DNA from: Verrucomicrobiota bacterium
GTDB lineage: Bacteria; Verrucomicrobiota; Verrucomicrobiia; Opitutales; Opitutaceae
Reading direction: 5' to 3'
Assembly (NCBI GenBank): GCA_030604905.1
Contig: JAUVVA010000007.1
Location: 1-62,753, forward strand
DNA: 62,753 nt
Under the pieces are notes generated by a model. That model searched no databases and had not been told where the DNA came from. It saw only the letters and a program-made list of their open reading frames with translations. Both the position numbers and the translations under genes were made by a program. Shown in pieces: positions 1-7,715 of this stretch (position 1 is the first letter of the stretch; every line of letters starts with the position of its first letter).

Positions 1-1
1 A

Positions 2-538
2 GGGATCGAGGTCGGTCATATTTTCATCCTCGGCACCAAGTACTCCGAGAAATTCCAGGCGGTGTACACGGATGACCAGAAACAGACGCACCCGATGGTG
101 ATGGGCTGCTACGGCATCGGCGTGAGCCGCACCCTGCAGGCGATCATCGAGCAGAGCCACGACGCCGACGGCATCATCTGGCCCTGGGCGGTCGCGCCCT
201 TCCAAGTGCTCATCTGCCTGCTCGACCCGAAGCTGCCCGACGCCGTGGCGATGGCCGAGAAACTCGCCGCCGCCGCCGAGAGCGCCGGGGCCGACGTGCT
301 GCTCGACGACCGCGAGGAGCGCCCCGGCGTGAAGTTCAAGGACGCCGACCTGATCGGCATCCCGCTGCGCGTGGTGATCGGCGGCAAGGGCCTGCAGGCC
401 GGCGTCGTCGAGGTGAAGCCCCGCGCGTCGAAGGACGTGGAGAAGGTCGAGCTCGGCCGCGCCGAGGCCCGGATCGTCGAGCTGGTGCGCGCCGCCTCGG
501 GGCAAAACGCCGCGGTGCAGGAGGCCCGCGCCGGATGA
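2..538 (+). CDS. proS: Prolyl-tRNA synthetase, C-terminal part (truncated by the window edge)
   Basis: Class II synthetase that charges tRNA-Pro in the cytoplasm. Only about 178 C-terminal residues are present and the frame is open from base 2, so the start lies upstream of the window. The motif-3 region (MGCYGIGVSRTL) contains the class II Gly-x-Gly-x-x-Arg arrangement. It is followed by the tRNA-Pro-type segment DGIIWPWAVAPFQV and an alpha/beta anticodon-binding domain (VLLDDREERPGVKFKDADLIG, then a basic C-terminus). The TGA stop overlaps the ATG of clpS by four bases (ATGA), which suggests translational coupling. Identification is secure; only the N-terminal part cannot be judged. Confidence 0.95.
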   Translation, partial: GIEVGHIFILGTKYSEKFQAVYTDDQKQTHPMVMGCYGIGVSRTLQAIIEQSHDADGIIWPWAVAPFQVLICLLDPKLPDAVAMAEKLAAAAESAGADVLLDDREERPGVKFKDADLIGIPLRVVIGGKGLQAGVVEVKPRASKDVEKVELGRAEARIVELVRAASGQNAAVQEARAG

Positions 539-885
539 TTCGCGCCCTCGCCACTCCCACCACGGCCGCGGCCGAGCCCGGTCTCGCCGCCGGGCCCGCG
601 CTCGCGCCCGCCGAGGTGGAGCGCAGCAAAACCGCCCTCGCCACCCAGGGGCCCTGGCGTGTCGTCGTGCTCAACGATCCGGTCAACTCGATGAGCTACG
701 TCGTGCTCGTGTTTCGCAAAGTCTTCGGTTTCTCCGAGCCGGTGGCGCGCAAGCACATGCTCGAGGTGCACGAGCAGGGCCGCTCCATCGTGTGGTCGGG
801 CCTGCGCGAGCAGGCCGAGCTCTACGCCTTTGCGCTTCAACAGTGGCACCTCACCGCCATCCTCGAATCCGATGAAACGCATTGA
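535..885 (+). CDS. clpS: ATP-dependent Clp protease adaptor ClpS
   Basis: Adaptor of the N-degron pathway that hands substrates to the ClpA/ClpC unfoldase. The 116-residue protein has an Ala/Pro-rich flexible N-terminus of about 40 residues and a ClpS core (VVVLNDPVNSMSYVV, then the helical part and KHMLEVHEQGRSIV). The Asn-Asp pair near the first strand and the HMLEVHEQG helix match the residues that bind N-degrons in the family. The core ends without a long extension, and the gene overlaps both neighbours: the start overlaps proS by 4 bp and the stop lies inside the next gene. No clpA or clpC gene is in the window. Confidence 0.92.
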   Translation: MIRALATPTTAAAEPGLAAGPALAPAEVERSKTALATQGPWRVVVLNDPVNSMSYVVLVFRKVFGFSEPVARKHMLEVHEQGRSIVWSGLREQAELYAFALQQWHLTAILESDETH

Positions 886-1444
886 GGTGAAGCTCAGCCT
901 GAGCGTGGTGGCCCCCTTGCTCGACCTGATGAAGGCCTCGAGCGACGTGCTCGAGGCGCAGATCGCCGCGCCCCTCGCGCTCGACGACATCGACGCCGAG
1001 TTTCGCGACGACTGGAAGGCCGAGCTGCTCGCCGGCCAGCAGGAGGAGCTGCACGCGTTGATGGGCCTCTTCAACAGCGACTTTTTCGTCAACGGCGTGG
1101 TCGCCTTCGACGAGGACAACGCCGAGGTGATCGTGCGCGCCTGCTCCGCGCTGCGCCTGCGCCTGCGTCGTCACGACCTCAAGGTGCTCGGCGACGAGCA
1201 GCTGGAGAGCGGCGCCATCGAGCTGGAGAGCCTGCCGGAGCCGCTGCAGAAGCCCTACATGTGCTACGTCTTCCTCGGCACGATCCAGGAGCTGATCATC
1301 CAGCACCTCGACGGCGCGATTTTGCGCGGGGCCGCGGCGGAGGAGGGCGTGGAATTCGAGCCGAGCGCCGACGACGACGGCGAGTTCGAGGACGACGCCG
1401 ACGGCGAGGATGGCGGCGACGGCGGCGACGATGAGAAACGCTGA
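872..1444 (+). CDS. DUF2017-like protein following clpS
   Basis: Function unknown. I start at ATG 872, inside the last codons of clpS, because MKRIEVKLS begins the conserved-looking part; an upstream frame exists but merely shadows clpS. The protein is 190 residues and mainly helical. Its C-terminal helix (YVFLGTIQELIIQHLDG) resembles the conserved end of DUF2017, a family that in Actinobacteria also sits directly after clpS. The last 35 residues are an extremely acidic Asp/Glu/Gly tail. The overlap with clpS suggests co-translation and perhaps a role with the ClpS/Clp protease. Family membership is inferred by eye and should be tested by a profile search. Confidence 0.7.
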   Translation: MKRIEVKLSLSVVAPLLDLMKASSDVLEAQIAAPLALDDIDAEFRDDWKAELLAGQQEELHALMGLFNSDFFVNGVVAFDEDNAEVIVRACSALRLRLRRHDLKVLGDEQLESGAIELESLPEPLQKPYMCYVFLGTIQELIIQHLDGAILRGAAAEEGVEFEPSADDDGEFEDDADGEDGGDGGDDEKR

Positions 1445-1445
1445 G

Positions 1446-1511
1446 CTGGGAGCGCCGGGCTCCGGCCCGGCCACGCCTCGAGACGATGCCGGGCGGGAGC
1501 CCGGCGCTCCC
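1446..1511. repeat. REP-like inverted repeat
   Basis: The arms GGGAGCGCCGGGCTCC (1446-1461) and GGAGCCCGGCGCTCCC (1496-1511) are exact reverse complements. A GC-rich spacer containing CCGGCCCGGCC lies between them. It fills almost the whole gap between the DUF2017-like gene and the metal-binding membrane gene. There is no T-run, so it is not a canonical terminator. A related GCGGGCGCTCCC element occurs near 56.75 kb. Confidence 0.65.
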
Positions 1512-1522
1512 AAGGCTCGGGC

Positions 1523-2014
1523 ATGAAGGTCGTCTGCGAGCACTGCGGCCTGCCTTTCTCGGTGGCGCGGCCCACGCCGGGACGCGCGGCCTATTGCTGC
1601 TCCGGCTGTGCGCTCGCCGCGCGCGTCTCGGCCGATGTCGCGGCGGGCGCGCCGGCGGCGAGTCCGCTGCTGGTGGGCGCGCTCGGCGCCGGTTTTTTGT
1701 TTTTTAATCAGGCGCTGCTCTGGCTGCTCGCGGTGCTGCTGGCGCGCGAGTCCGGCGCCACCCGGCTGAGCCCGGAGATGCTGGTTCTTGGTTCGCTCGG
1801 TCTGGCCTGCGCGGTGTGGAGCACCCTCGTGGTCGCCCAGTATCTTGCGGGCGCGCGGCGGCTCGTGGACTGGTTGTTTTTCGGGCTTTCGGGCGCGCTT
1901 TTGGGACGCGGGCTTTGGGCCGTCGATCCGGCCTTCGCGATGGCGGCGACGACTTTGCTGGGCGCCTGGTCGCTGCGCGGTCTGGCCAAGAAAAAAGTTC
2001 CGCGGAAAAAGTGA
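1523..2014 (+). CDS. Small membrane protein with N-terminal ATPase-type metal-binding domain
   Basis: A 163-residue inner-membrane protein. Residues 1-32 carry Cys5-x2-Cys8 and Cys25-Cys26-x2-Cys29 in the pattern CEHCGLPF...YCCSGC. This looks like the putative metal-binding domain found at the N-terminus of some heavy-metal P-type ATPases (ATPase-cat_bd family). Instead of an ATPase, three or four hydrophobic segments follow (about residues 50-75, 87-110, 115-135 and 140-155) and then a basic tail ending KKKVPRKK. No ATPase core is encoded here. It may sense or buffer copper or another soft metal at the membrane, but the sequence gives no direct evidence of the metal or partner. Confidence 0.75.
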   Translation: MKVVCEHCGLPFSVARPTPGRAAYCCSGCALAARVSADVAAGAPAASPLLVGALGAGFLFFNQALLWLLAVLLARESGATRLSPEMLVLGSLGLACAVWSTLVVAQYLAGARRLVDWLFFGLSGALLGRGLWAVDPAFAMAATTLLGAWSLRGLAKKKVPRKK

Positions 2015-2035
2015 GGTCGCGCCGGCCTGTCGGGG

Positions 2036-2063
2036 TTGACGCACCCTCGCGGCGAACTAGGTT
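2036..2063 (+). promoter_or_regulatory. Sigma-70-type promoter of the 6S-like RNA
   Basis: TTGACG at 2036-2041 and TAGGTT at 2058-2063 are separated by 16 bp. Transcription would then begin near 2070, exactly where the 6S-like closing stem starts. The match between the promoter and the predicted RNA 5' end supports both calls. Confidence 0.6.
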
Positions 2064-2070
2064 TTCGCAC

Positions 2071-2257
2071 GCCACCCTGCAGTGTTCGAGGTGCTCTTTT
2101 TACGCTCTTTGCCTTTGAATCAATCCGGGAGCCTCCAAACCGGGCGCACGCAGCTAGGCCGTAAATCGGACAGCTAACAAACGCACGGCGGTTCCCACCT
2201 TAACTTAAAAAGGTTAGAGGCCTTTGAGCACACGGCACAGGCGGGGTGGCACCCTTT
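2071..2257 (+). ncRNA. ssrS: 6S RNA (candidate)
   Basis: 6S RNA binds sigma-70 RNA polymerase holoenzyme by imitating an open promoter. The closing stem pairs GCCACCC (2071-2077) with GGGTGGC (2244-2250), and an inner stem pairs GTGCTC (2091-2096) with GAGCAC (2226-2231). A central unpaired region and a 3'-side hairpin (CCTTAAC with GTTAGAGG) fall between them. This nested architecture and the length of about 185 nt match the family. It has its own promoter and terminator and no credible reading frame. The call rests on structure drawn by hand, not on a covariance-model score. Confidence 0.7.
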
Positions 2258-2261
2258 TATG

Positions 2262-2305
2262 CGAAGACGCGTCGATCCGGGAGGGTCGACCCGTCTTCGT
2301 TTTTT
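2262..2305 (+). terminator. Rho-independent terminator of the 6S-like RNA
   Basis: CGAAGACG (2262-2269) pairs with CGTCTTCG (2292-2299), with inner pairing TCGA/TCGA, followed by six T residues at 2300-2305. It lies 5-10 bases after the RNA closing stem. Confidence 0.8.
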
Positions 2306-2356
2306 CGGGGCGGGCGGGGACTGTGCCCGGCCGCCCCCCTCGTCGGGGGCGAGGCG

Positions 2357-3970
2357 TCAGCGGCCGCGGGAGCCGCCTACTTGTTCCAAGGTGGCGAGAT
2401 TGCGGGCGCGGAGGGCCTCCATGGCGTGTTGCGCTTCGAGCACGCGGTCCGCGCGGGAGAGCTGTTCGTTTGGCTCGCCTTCCCAGCCGCCGAGGGCGAG
2501 GTAGGCGATGAGGGCGACGTCCTGACGGCCGACGTTGAGCGTGAGCTGGCGGGCGTTGCGGCGCACGTCCTCCTCGACGGCGCTGGGCAGGGCGGGGGTC
2601 ACCGCGGCGAGGAAGGACTCGACGGAACCGTGGGGCGAGTAGAGGCGGTTGGCGCCGTTGGCCATCACGCGCATGGAGTTGGCGCCGAGGCCTGCCATGT
2701 TGAAATCAAAGCCCGGCACGTAGCCGTCGGGGATGGGGAGGAAGGGCACGACCTCCTCGGGCGGCTCCACCCCGACGACGGAGGGCAGCCAGCCGCTGAG
2801 CTGGGTGAACTGGGTGTTGTGAGGGTGGCTCGCGAGGTAGAGCAGGAAGTCGATGGCGCGATCGGGCCGGGTGGAGAGGCGGGTGACGCCAAAGGAGAGG
2901 CCGGTGCCGGTCTCCGCCTCGGAGGCCCGTCCGAAGAGATTGCGGCCGAAGCGGGGGTGGTCGGGCGTGGGGAGCGGGATGGGGAAGACGCCGATGCCAA
3001 AGTTGACCTGGGCGCGGAAGCTGGGGCTGTCCCAGCTGCCGGTGGTGATCATGAGGGCGCGGCCTTGGATGAAGTAGAAGCTCGCGTCTTCGCGGCCGAG
3101 CTGGAGGAAGCCGGGCTGCATGCGCAGGCCGGTTTCGCGGGCGATGTAGAGGGCGTCGAGGAAGGAGGGGTGCTCGAGGTTCCAGTCGTTGCGGAGGAGG
3201 GAGAGGCCGATCTCGGTGCCGAAGGCGCGGAGGGTGGGGCCGGCGATGCGGTCCTGGACCAGACGCTGGGTCTGGTTCTGGACGAGGGCGTTGATCAGCA
3301 TGGGCGCGTTGACGCGGGAGCCGGCGATGGGGAGCACGGTGCGGCCGGTGCGGCGGTTGTAGTCCTCCACGCGGGTGAGCACTTCGAGGAAGGCGTCGTA
3401 GGTCTCCGGCACCGGGGTGTCGCCGAGGATCAGGCGCCAGAGCTCGCGGTTGTAATACATGCGCACGGTGAACATCGACACGGGGATGCCGTAGTGCTCG
3501 AGCAGGTTGGGCTGGTAGGAGGGCATGGAGACCATGCCGTCGAGGATGGTGTCGCGCAGGGGAGTGCCTTCTAGGGGCGTGCCGGCGTTGTAGGGGTTGG
3601 GTCGGGCGACGGTCTCGCCGATGGGGGTGAAGAAGCGCGCGATGGTCTCTTCATCGGTGCCCATGCCGAGCTGGATGATGTCGGGGGCGGTGCCGCCGAC
3701 GAGCTGGGTCTTGACCCACTGGGCGTAGGTGCGCTCCGGGATGGCGAGCTGCTCGACGCGAACGTTGGGGTGGAGGGCCTCGTAGTCCCGGGCGAGTTGA
3801 TCGAAGGCGGTGCGAAGGCCGCCCTCCAATTGCCAGTGCGCGAAGCGGACGACCTCGCGGCCGTCGGTCACCTCGGCGCGTTTATGGCCGAAGACGCGGA
3901 AGAGGGCGATGAGGAAGCAGGCGGCGAGCAGGCAGAGGCCGACGGTGTTGAGGAAGTTTTCGCGTTTCAT
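2357..3970 (-). CDS. Extracellular solute-binding protein (ABC sugar-transporter type)
   Basis: A 537-residue periplasmic or membrane-anchored binding protein of the family 1 (sugar/oligosaccharide) type. Residues 10-28 form a hydrophobic N-terminal segment containing a possible lipobox (Leu-Ala-Ala-Cys18), but the hydrophobic run continues past Cys18, so a membrane anchor is equally possible. The mature part opens with VVRFAHWQLEGG and continues with LHPNVRVEQLAIPE and APDIIQLG, typical of the first lobe; GRALMITTGSWD lies in the hinge/second lobe. It is about 100 residues longer than usual. No permease or ATPase gene is nearby. It is 9 bp downstream of the TPR-like gene and probably cotranscribed with it. 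Confidence 0.85.
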   Translation of the reverse strand: MKRENFLNTVGLCLLAACFLIALFRVFGHKRAEVTDGREVVRFAHWQLEGGLRTAFDQLARDYEALHPNVRVEQLAIPERTYAQWVKTQLVGGTAPDIIQLGMGTDEETIARFFTPIGETVARPNPYNAGTPLEGTPLRDTILDGMVSMPSYQPNLLEHYGIPVSMFTVRMYYNRELWRLILGDTPVPETYDAFLEVLTRVEDYNRRTGRTVLPIAGSRVNAPMLINALVQNQTQRLVQDRIAGPTLRAFGTEIGLSLLRNDWNLEHPSFLDALYIARETGLRMQPGFLQLGREDASFYFIQGRALMITTGSWDSPSFRAQVNFGIGVFPIPLPTPDHPRFGRNLFGRASEAETGTGLSFGVTRLSTRPDRAIDFLLYLASHPHNTQFTQLSGWLPSVVGVEPPEEVVPFLPIPDGYVPGFDFNMAGLGANSMRVMANGANRLYSPHGSVESFLAAVTPALPSAVEEDVRRNARQLTLNVGRQDVALIAYLALGGWEGEPNEQLSRADRVLEAQHAMEALRARNLATLEQVGGSRGR

Positions 3971-3979
3971 CGGCGGGGC

Positions 3980-4816
3980 TCAGCGGGTGGCGGGGGTGGA
4001 CGAGGCGGGAAGGGCGGCGATTTTGCTGCGGACGAGGGCGCGGCGGTTGTCGCGCTGGAACTCGGCGAGGAAGCGTTCGAAATATTCGCGGGCGAGCTCG
4101 TGGCGGCCGACGCGGGAGGCGAGTTCGCCGATGGCGACGAGGTTGTTGGCCCGGGCGGTGGGGCTGGAGCCGCCGGCCTGATCGGCGGCCAGGTAGTGGC
4201 GAAGGGGACGCTCGTCGCCGAGGCGATGGTGCAGGGCGGCGGCGGCGAGAAGGAGGTGAAAATCGCGGCGCGAGCTCGCGCGCGCGAGGGCATCGGCCTC
4301 CTCGCCAAAGGCGTCGATCAGGCTGGCGGCGCGCTCGGGCGAGAGGCCGGGTTGATGAAGCTCGATTAGGGCCAGCTTGATGCGGGCGTGGTCGGCGAGG
4401 AGGTGGCCGGGCTGTTCCGAAACAAGGGCGCGGTAGTGCTGGGCGGCGACGCCGAGGTCGGGCTGGAAACGATGCACGTGGGCGACGCGGCCGAGCAGGT
4501 AGCGCGAGGCGGCGGCGACGTCGTCGTTCGCGCCTTCGGCGATCAGGCTTTCGAACTCGCGGGCGGCCGCGTTGAGGTTGGCCTCCGTCTTGGGCTGCTG
4601 CACGAGCAGGAGGGTGCCACGGCCGAGGCGGCCCTCGCGGGACGTCTGCTCGCGGAAGCCCTGGCCGGACTCCTTGAAGAGGTAGAGCGTGGCGTCGCGC
4701 CAGGCCTGCGCGACGGGGTCGGTCGTGGCCGCGGCGGGCGTCTCACTTGCGCCGAGGGGCGAGACCAGAAGGAGCGAGGCGAAGAGGGCGGGGAGGAGCG
4801 GCGTGCGTGCGGGCAT
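3980..4816 (-). CDS. Exported TPR-like protein
   Basis: A 278-residue protein starting at ATG 4816 with a clear signal peptide (MPARTPLLPALFASLLLVSPLGA). The mature part is entirely helical, with repeated Ala/Leu-rich helical pairs such as AAREFESLIAEGANDDVAAASRYLLG and ELAREYFERFLAEF, consistent with three or more TPR-like units over residues 80-270. No catalytic motif is visible. It lies 9 bp upstream of the solute-binding protein gene and 212 bp downstream of the sulfatase-modifying enzyme gene, so it may act as a periplasmic scaffold for one of them. On the minus strand a weak TTGACC -35 candidate lies about 55 bp upstream. Confidence 0.72.
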   Translation of the reverse strand: MPARTPLLPALFASLLLVSPLGASETPAAATTDPVAQAWRDATLYLFKESGQGFREQTSREGRLGRGTLLLVQQPKTEANLNAAAREFESLIAEGANDDVAAASRYLLGRVAHVHRFQPDLGVAAQHYRALVSEQPGHLLADHARIKLALIELHQPGLSPERAASLIDAFGEEADALARASSRRDFHLLLAAAALHHRLGDERPLRHYLAADQAGGSSPTARANNLVAIGELASRVGRHELAREYFERFLAEFQRDNRRALVRSKIAALPASSTPATR

Positions 4817-5028
4817 GGGGAGGGTGCGGAGCGAGTGCAAAGGAAGAGTTGCGCGGCAGGGGGTGGGGAGGGTCAAGGGTTTTGCGGTCCGGGCCTTGCT
4901 CGACACGTTTCGCAGGGGCTCGGGGAGCGGGTTTGGCGGGGCGGATTTGAGAGGAGACTTGGCGGATTTTGGCAAAGTTCGCGCGGCTTCTCCCAGGTCG
5001 CCCGCGGATCGGCGCGGAGAGGGGCGAG

Positions 5029-6102
5029 CTACACGTCGCGCACGCAGCGGAAGCCGAGGTTGGTGGTGGCGCTGTCGGGGGTGTTGGAGGAGCGGGCGTC
5101 GACGCGGTAGCGGTTGCAGTAGCTCGCGTGGCAGAGGTAGCTGCCGCCGCGCATGGAGCGGCGGAGGGCGGCGGGATCGGCCGGCGGGGGCGGACCGGCG
5201 GGATCGAGGCGGAGGACGGGCGGGCGCGGATAGGTGTCGGTCGCGAAGACATCCCAGCACCACTCCCAGACGTTGCCCGTCATCTGGTAGAGGCCGTGGC
5301 CGTTGGCGCGGTAGCTCTTGGCGGGGGCGGGGCCGAAGTGGCCGTCGGCGAGGGTGTTTTTGAGCGGGAAGACGCCCTGCCAGACGTTCATGCGGTGCTT
5401 GCCCTCGGGCTCGAGCTCGTCGCCCCAAGGGTAGCGTTTTTGCACGAGGCCGCCGCGGGCGGCGAACTCCCACTCGGCCTCGGTGGGCAGGCGTTTGCCG
5501 GCCCAGGCGCAGTAGGCGAGGGCATCGTGCCAGGAGACGTGGACGACGGGGTGGCCCCAGCGGTTTTTGATGTGCGAACCCGGGCCCTCGGGGTGGCGCC
5601 AGGAGGCGCCGTCGACGCGGCACCACCACTCGCTGCCGAGCACGCGCACGCGCTCGGTGCGGGCCTGCTGCGCGGGGCTGAGGTGGCCGAAAAAGACGAA
5701 GGACCAGCCGAAGCGCTCGCTCTCGGTGCGGTAGCCGGTGGCGTTGACGAAGGCGTTGAAGGCCTCGTTGGTGACGGTGGTGGCGTCGATCCAGAAGGGG
5801 CTCACGCGCACGGGGTGGGCGGGGCCCTCGCCGTCGGCGGGGAAACCGTAGTCGCCGTCGGTGCCCATGAGAAACTCGCCGCCCTCGAGGCGGACCATCC
5901 CGGACGTATCCCCCGAGCGGATACGCTCGAAGGTCGGCGCGGAGGCGGGCGCGGCGGGGGCCGGGGTCTCGCCGGCGGCGGGGGGGGCGGGTGAGGGGCG
6001 GGGGGGGGAGCAGCAGGCGTCCCTGGGGCGCGGAGGCGAGGAAGGGCGGGAGTGTTTTCCGCGCTCGCCGCGAGCGCAAGGCCGCGCCTTGGATGCGGGC
6101 AT
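5029..6102 (-). CDS. Formylglycine-generating enzyme / SUMF1-family protein
   Basis: Oxygen-dependent FGE converts the active-site Cys of sulfatases to formylglycine. The core begins near GMVRLEGGEFLMG and ends with RGGSYLCHASYC and TPDSATTNLGFRC. Both catalytic cysteines are kept (about Cys324 and Cys329 in a 357-residue protein), unlike in many SUMF1-fold relatives of other function, so genuine FGE activity is likely. Family motifs PVVHVSWHDALAYCAWAG, RLPTEAEWEFAARGG and GNVWEW are present. The start is uncertain. ATG 6102 gives a Pro/Ser-rich leader without a clean signal peptide, the DNA here has runs of seven to ten G, and the other two frames contain signal-like stretches, so a frameshift in the leader is possible. 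No sulfatase gene is in the window. Confidence 0.88.
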   Translation of the reverse strand: MPASKARPCARGERGKHSRPSSPPRPRDACCSPPRPSPAPPAAGETPAPAAPASAPTFERIRSGDTSGMVRLEGGEFLMGTDGDYGFPADGEGPAHPVRVSPFWIDATTVTNEAFNAFVNATGYRTESERFGWSFVFFGHLSPAQQARTERVRVLGSEWWCRVDGASWRHPEGPGSHIKNRWGHPVVHVSWHDALAYCAWAGKRLPTEAEWEFAARGGLVQKRYPWGDELEPEGKHRMNVWQGVFPLKNTLADGHFGPAPAKSYRANGHGLYQMTGNVWEWCWDVFATDTYPRPPVLRLDPAGPPPPADPAALRRSMRGGSYLCHASYCNRYRVDARSSNTPDSATTNLGFRCVRDV

Positions 6103-7366
6103 GTCGTTTTTCGCACAGTGTCGCCTCGCGCGTCTCCGGCCCGGCCGGGCCCTTGCGGCGCTGGCCGTCGCCTGCGGTTTCGCCGGGTTGTCGCTCGCCG
6201 ACGACGCGGCGACGCCGGGAGTCTGGCCGATGCGCGGGGACGCAGGGGGCGAGTTGCGGATCGAGGCGCTGGAGGAGCTGGGGCTGAAGTGGCGGCTGGA
6301 GGCGCGGCCCGGGGGGATAATCCTGCGCGGAGACCGGCCGGGGCTGGAGCTGGCGGTGGCCTTGCGCCCCGGCGCCGGGGGCGCATGGACCTGGGAGATC
6401 CTGCGAGGCGAGTGCGATCTGGGGGAGCTATGGCCGGTTTTCCGCGGGGCGGCGGGCGAGGCGGCGAGCGCTTGGTCGGCGAGCGGCCGGGCGGAGTTGT
6501 CCGGCGAGGGGCTCTGGACGGAGGCGGAGGGGCCGAGCGGCGAGTTGCGGCTCGCTTTGCGCCAGGGCTGGGCGCGCTCCGACGAGTTGGAGGTGGAGCT
6601 CGACGGCGTGGAGCTGGACGCCGCCACCCGCGAGTTGAGGTCGGGCACGATGCCGGCGACGCAAGTCCTGCGGGTCGGCAAGGTGGCCGCGGCCGGGGCG
6701 GAACTGGGGGCGGTGGAGCTGCGCTTCGGCCTGGCCCCGGGCGGAGTGCTGGAGGTGGTCGGGGGCGGGGCGGATTTTCTGGGCGGCCGGGTGAACTTGC
6801 GGCCTTTCCGGATGCCGCTGGCCCAGCCGGGGCTGACGGCGGCCGCGGAGGTGGAGGCGATGCAATTGGAGGAGGCGGCGAAGCTGGCGCCCTGGTTGTT
6901 GCAGGCGGCGCAGGGCCTTTTGAGCGGGCGAGTGGAGATGGCTTGGGACCCGGCGCGCGGCTTGCGCGTGCGCGACGGCGGGCTGGCGATCTCGCGCGAG
7001 GCCGGTGCGGTCATCCGGCTGGCTCCCTCGCCGGGCTTGCTGACCGGCGAGATGGAGCCGCGTTTCCGGCTGCTGCCCTGGCGCTGGGCGCGGGCGCTTT
7101 CGGTGAACAACCCGGCCTACGCGCCGCTCAAGGACATCGAGATGGGGCGGGAGGGGCTGCGGATCGAGCGCTTCGAGGTGATCTTCTGGCCCGATGGCTC
7201 GGGTGGGGGACGGACGGCCGCGATCCACATCGAGGGCCGCCCGACGAGCGGCAAACTCGTCCGCGAGGTGAAGCTGGACGTTAATTTTCACGGGCCTTGG
7301 AACGAATTTTTGGCCTTTGGGCTAAACCATCAGTTCTCCGGGCTTTCCTTTCGTTTGAACGAGTAG
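6101..7366 (+). CDS. ydbH: YdbH-like AsmA-related intermembrane lipid-transport protein (short form)
   Basis: In E. coli YdbH is one of three large AsmA-like proteins (with TamB and YhdP) that support phospholipid supply to the outer membrane, and it works with YnbE and YdbL. This protein starts at ATG 6101 with a signal-like segment ending near SLADDAA. The mature part is beta-rich (ELRIEALEELGLKWRLEAR and similar), and the C-terminus (LKDIEMGREGLRIERFEV, REVKLDVNFHGPWNEFLA) matches the conserved end of the YdbH family. At 421 residues it is about half the 879 of the E. coli protein. The next two genes are ynbE-like and ydbL-like, which supports the assignment. Its start codon overlaps that of the divergent FGE gene as called. 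Confidence 0.8.
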   Translation: MSFFAQCRLARLRPGRALAALAVACGFAGLSLADDAATPGVWPMRGDAGGELRIEALEELGLKWRLEARPGGIILRGDRPGLELAVALRPGAGGAWTWEILRGECDLGELWPVFRGAAGEAASAWSASGRAELSGEGLWTEAEGPSGELRLALRQGWARSDELEVELDGVELDAATRELRSGTMPATQVLRVGKVAAAGAELGAVELRFGLAPGGVLEVVGGGADFLGGRVNLRPFRMPLAQPGLTAAAEVEAMQLEEAAKLAPWLLQAAQGLLSGRVEMAWDPARGLRVRDGGLAISREAGAVIRLAPSPGLLTGEMEPRFRLLPWRWARALSVNNPAYAPLKDIEMGREGLRIERFEVIFWPDGSGGGRTAAIHIEGRPTSGKLVREVKLDVNFHGPWNEFLAFGLNHQFSGLSFRLNE

Positions 7367-7463
7367 GGCGCGGTCCGGCTCGGTGGGCCGGGCGGAGCAC
7401 GGAATCAACGTCCGGGGAAACTTTGGTTGCGGGCCGCGGTCGGATGGGGAAGCCTCCCTCTTC

Positions 7464-7667
7464 ATGCTTCGCTCTCTTCTGCTCCTCGCGGTGCCGATCT
7501 TGTTGACCGGCTGTATCCATGTGAAGATGGACCCGATCAAAGTGCACGCGGTGGTGGACGTGAACGTGCGCATGGAGCAGGCGGTGGCGAACGTGTTGGC
7601 CGACATCTATGGTGACTCGAAGACGGTGAACACGGGGCTTCTGATCGACTCCTTGGCGACGCCCTGA
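7464..7667 (+). CDS. ynbE: YnbE-like lipoprotein
   Basis: A 67-residue lipoprotein with signal sequence MLRSLLLLAVPILLTGC and a clean lipobox (Leu-Thr-Gly-Cys17), followed by the short strand VHAVVDVNVRMEQAV. This corresponds to the INMNVKIEHEI stretch of E. coli YnbE, which pairs edge-to-edge with the YdbH beta-groove. The start at ATG 7464 is set by the signal sequence. It is 97 bp after ydbH and 48 bp before ydbL in the same orientation. The protein is predicted to sit in the outer membrane and complete the bridge made by YdbH. Confidence 0.82.
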   Translation: MLRSLLLLAVPILLTGCIHVKMDPIKVHAVVDVNVRMEQAVANVLADIYGDSKTVNTGLLIDSLATP

Positions 7668-7715
7668 TCCCGCGAAATCCGACTTACCACACTCCCAAGC
7701 CTTCTCCTCCCAGTC

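Noticed and set aside
2071-2257. A T-box leader, because of the GGGTGGCACCC string
   Set aside because: The T-box consensus continues with GCG, no specifier hairpin is seen, and the downstream gene is on the other strand. The nested stems fit 6S RNA better.
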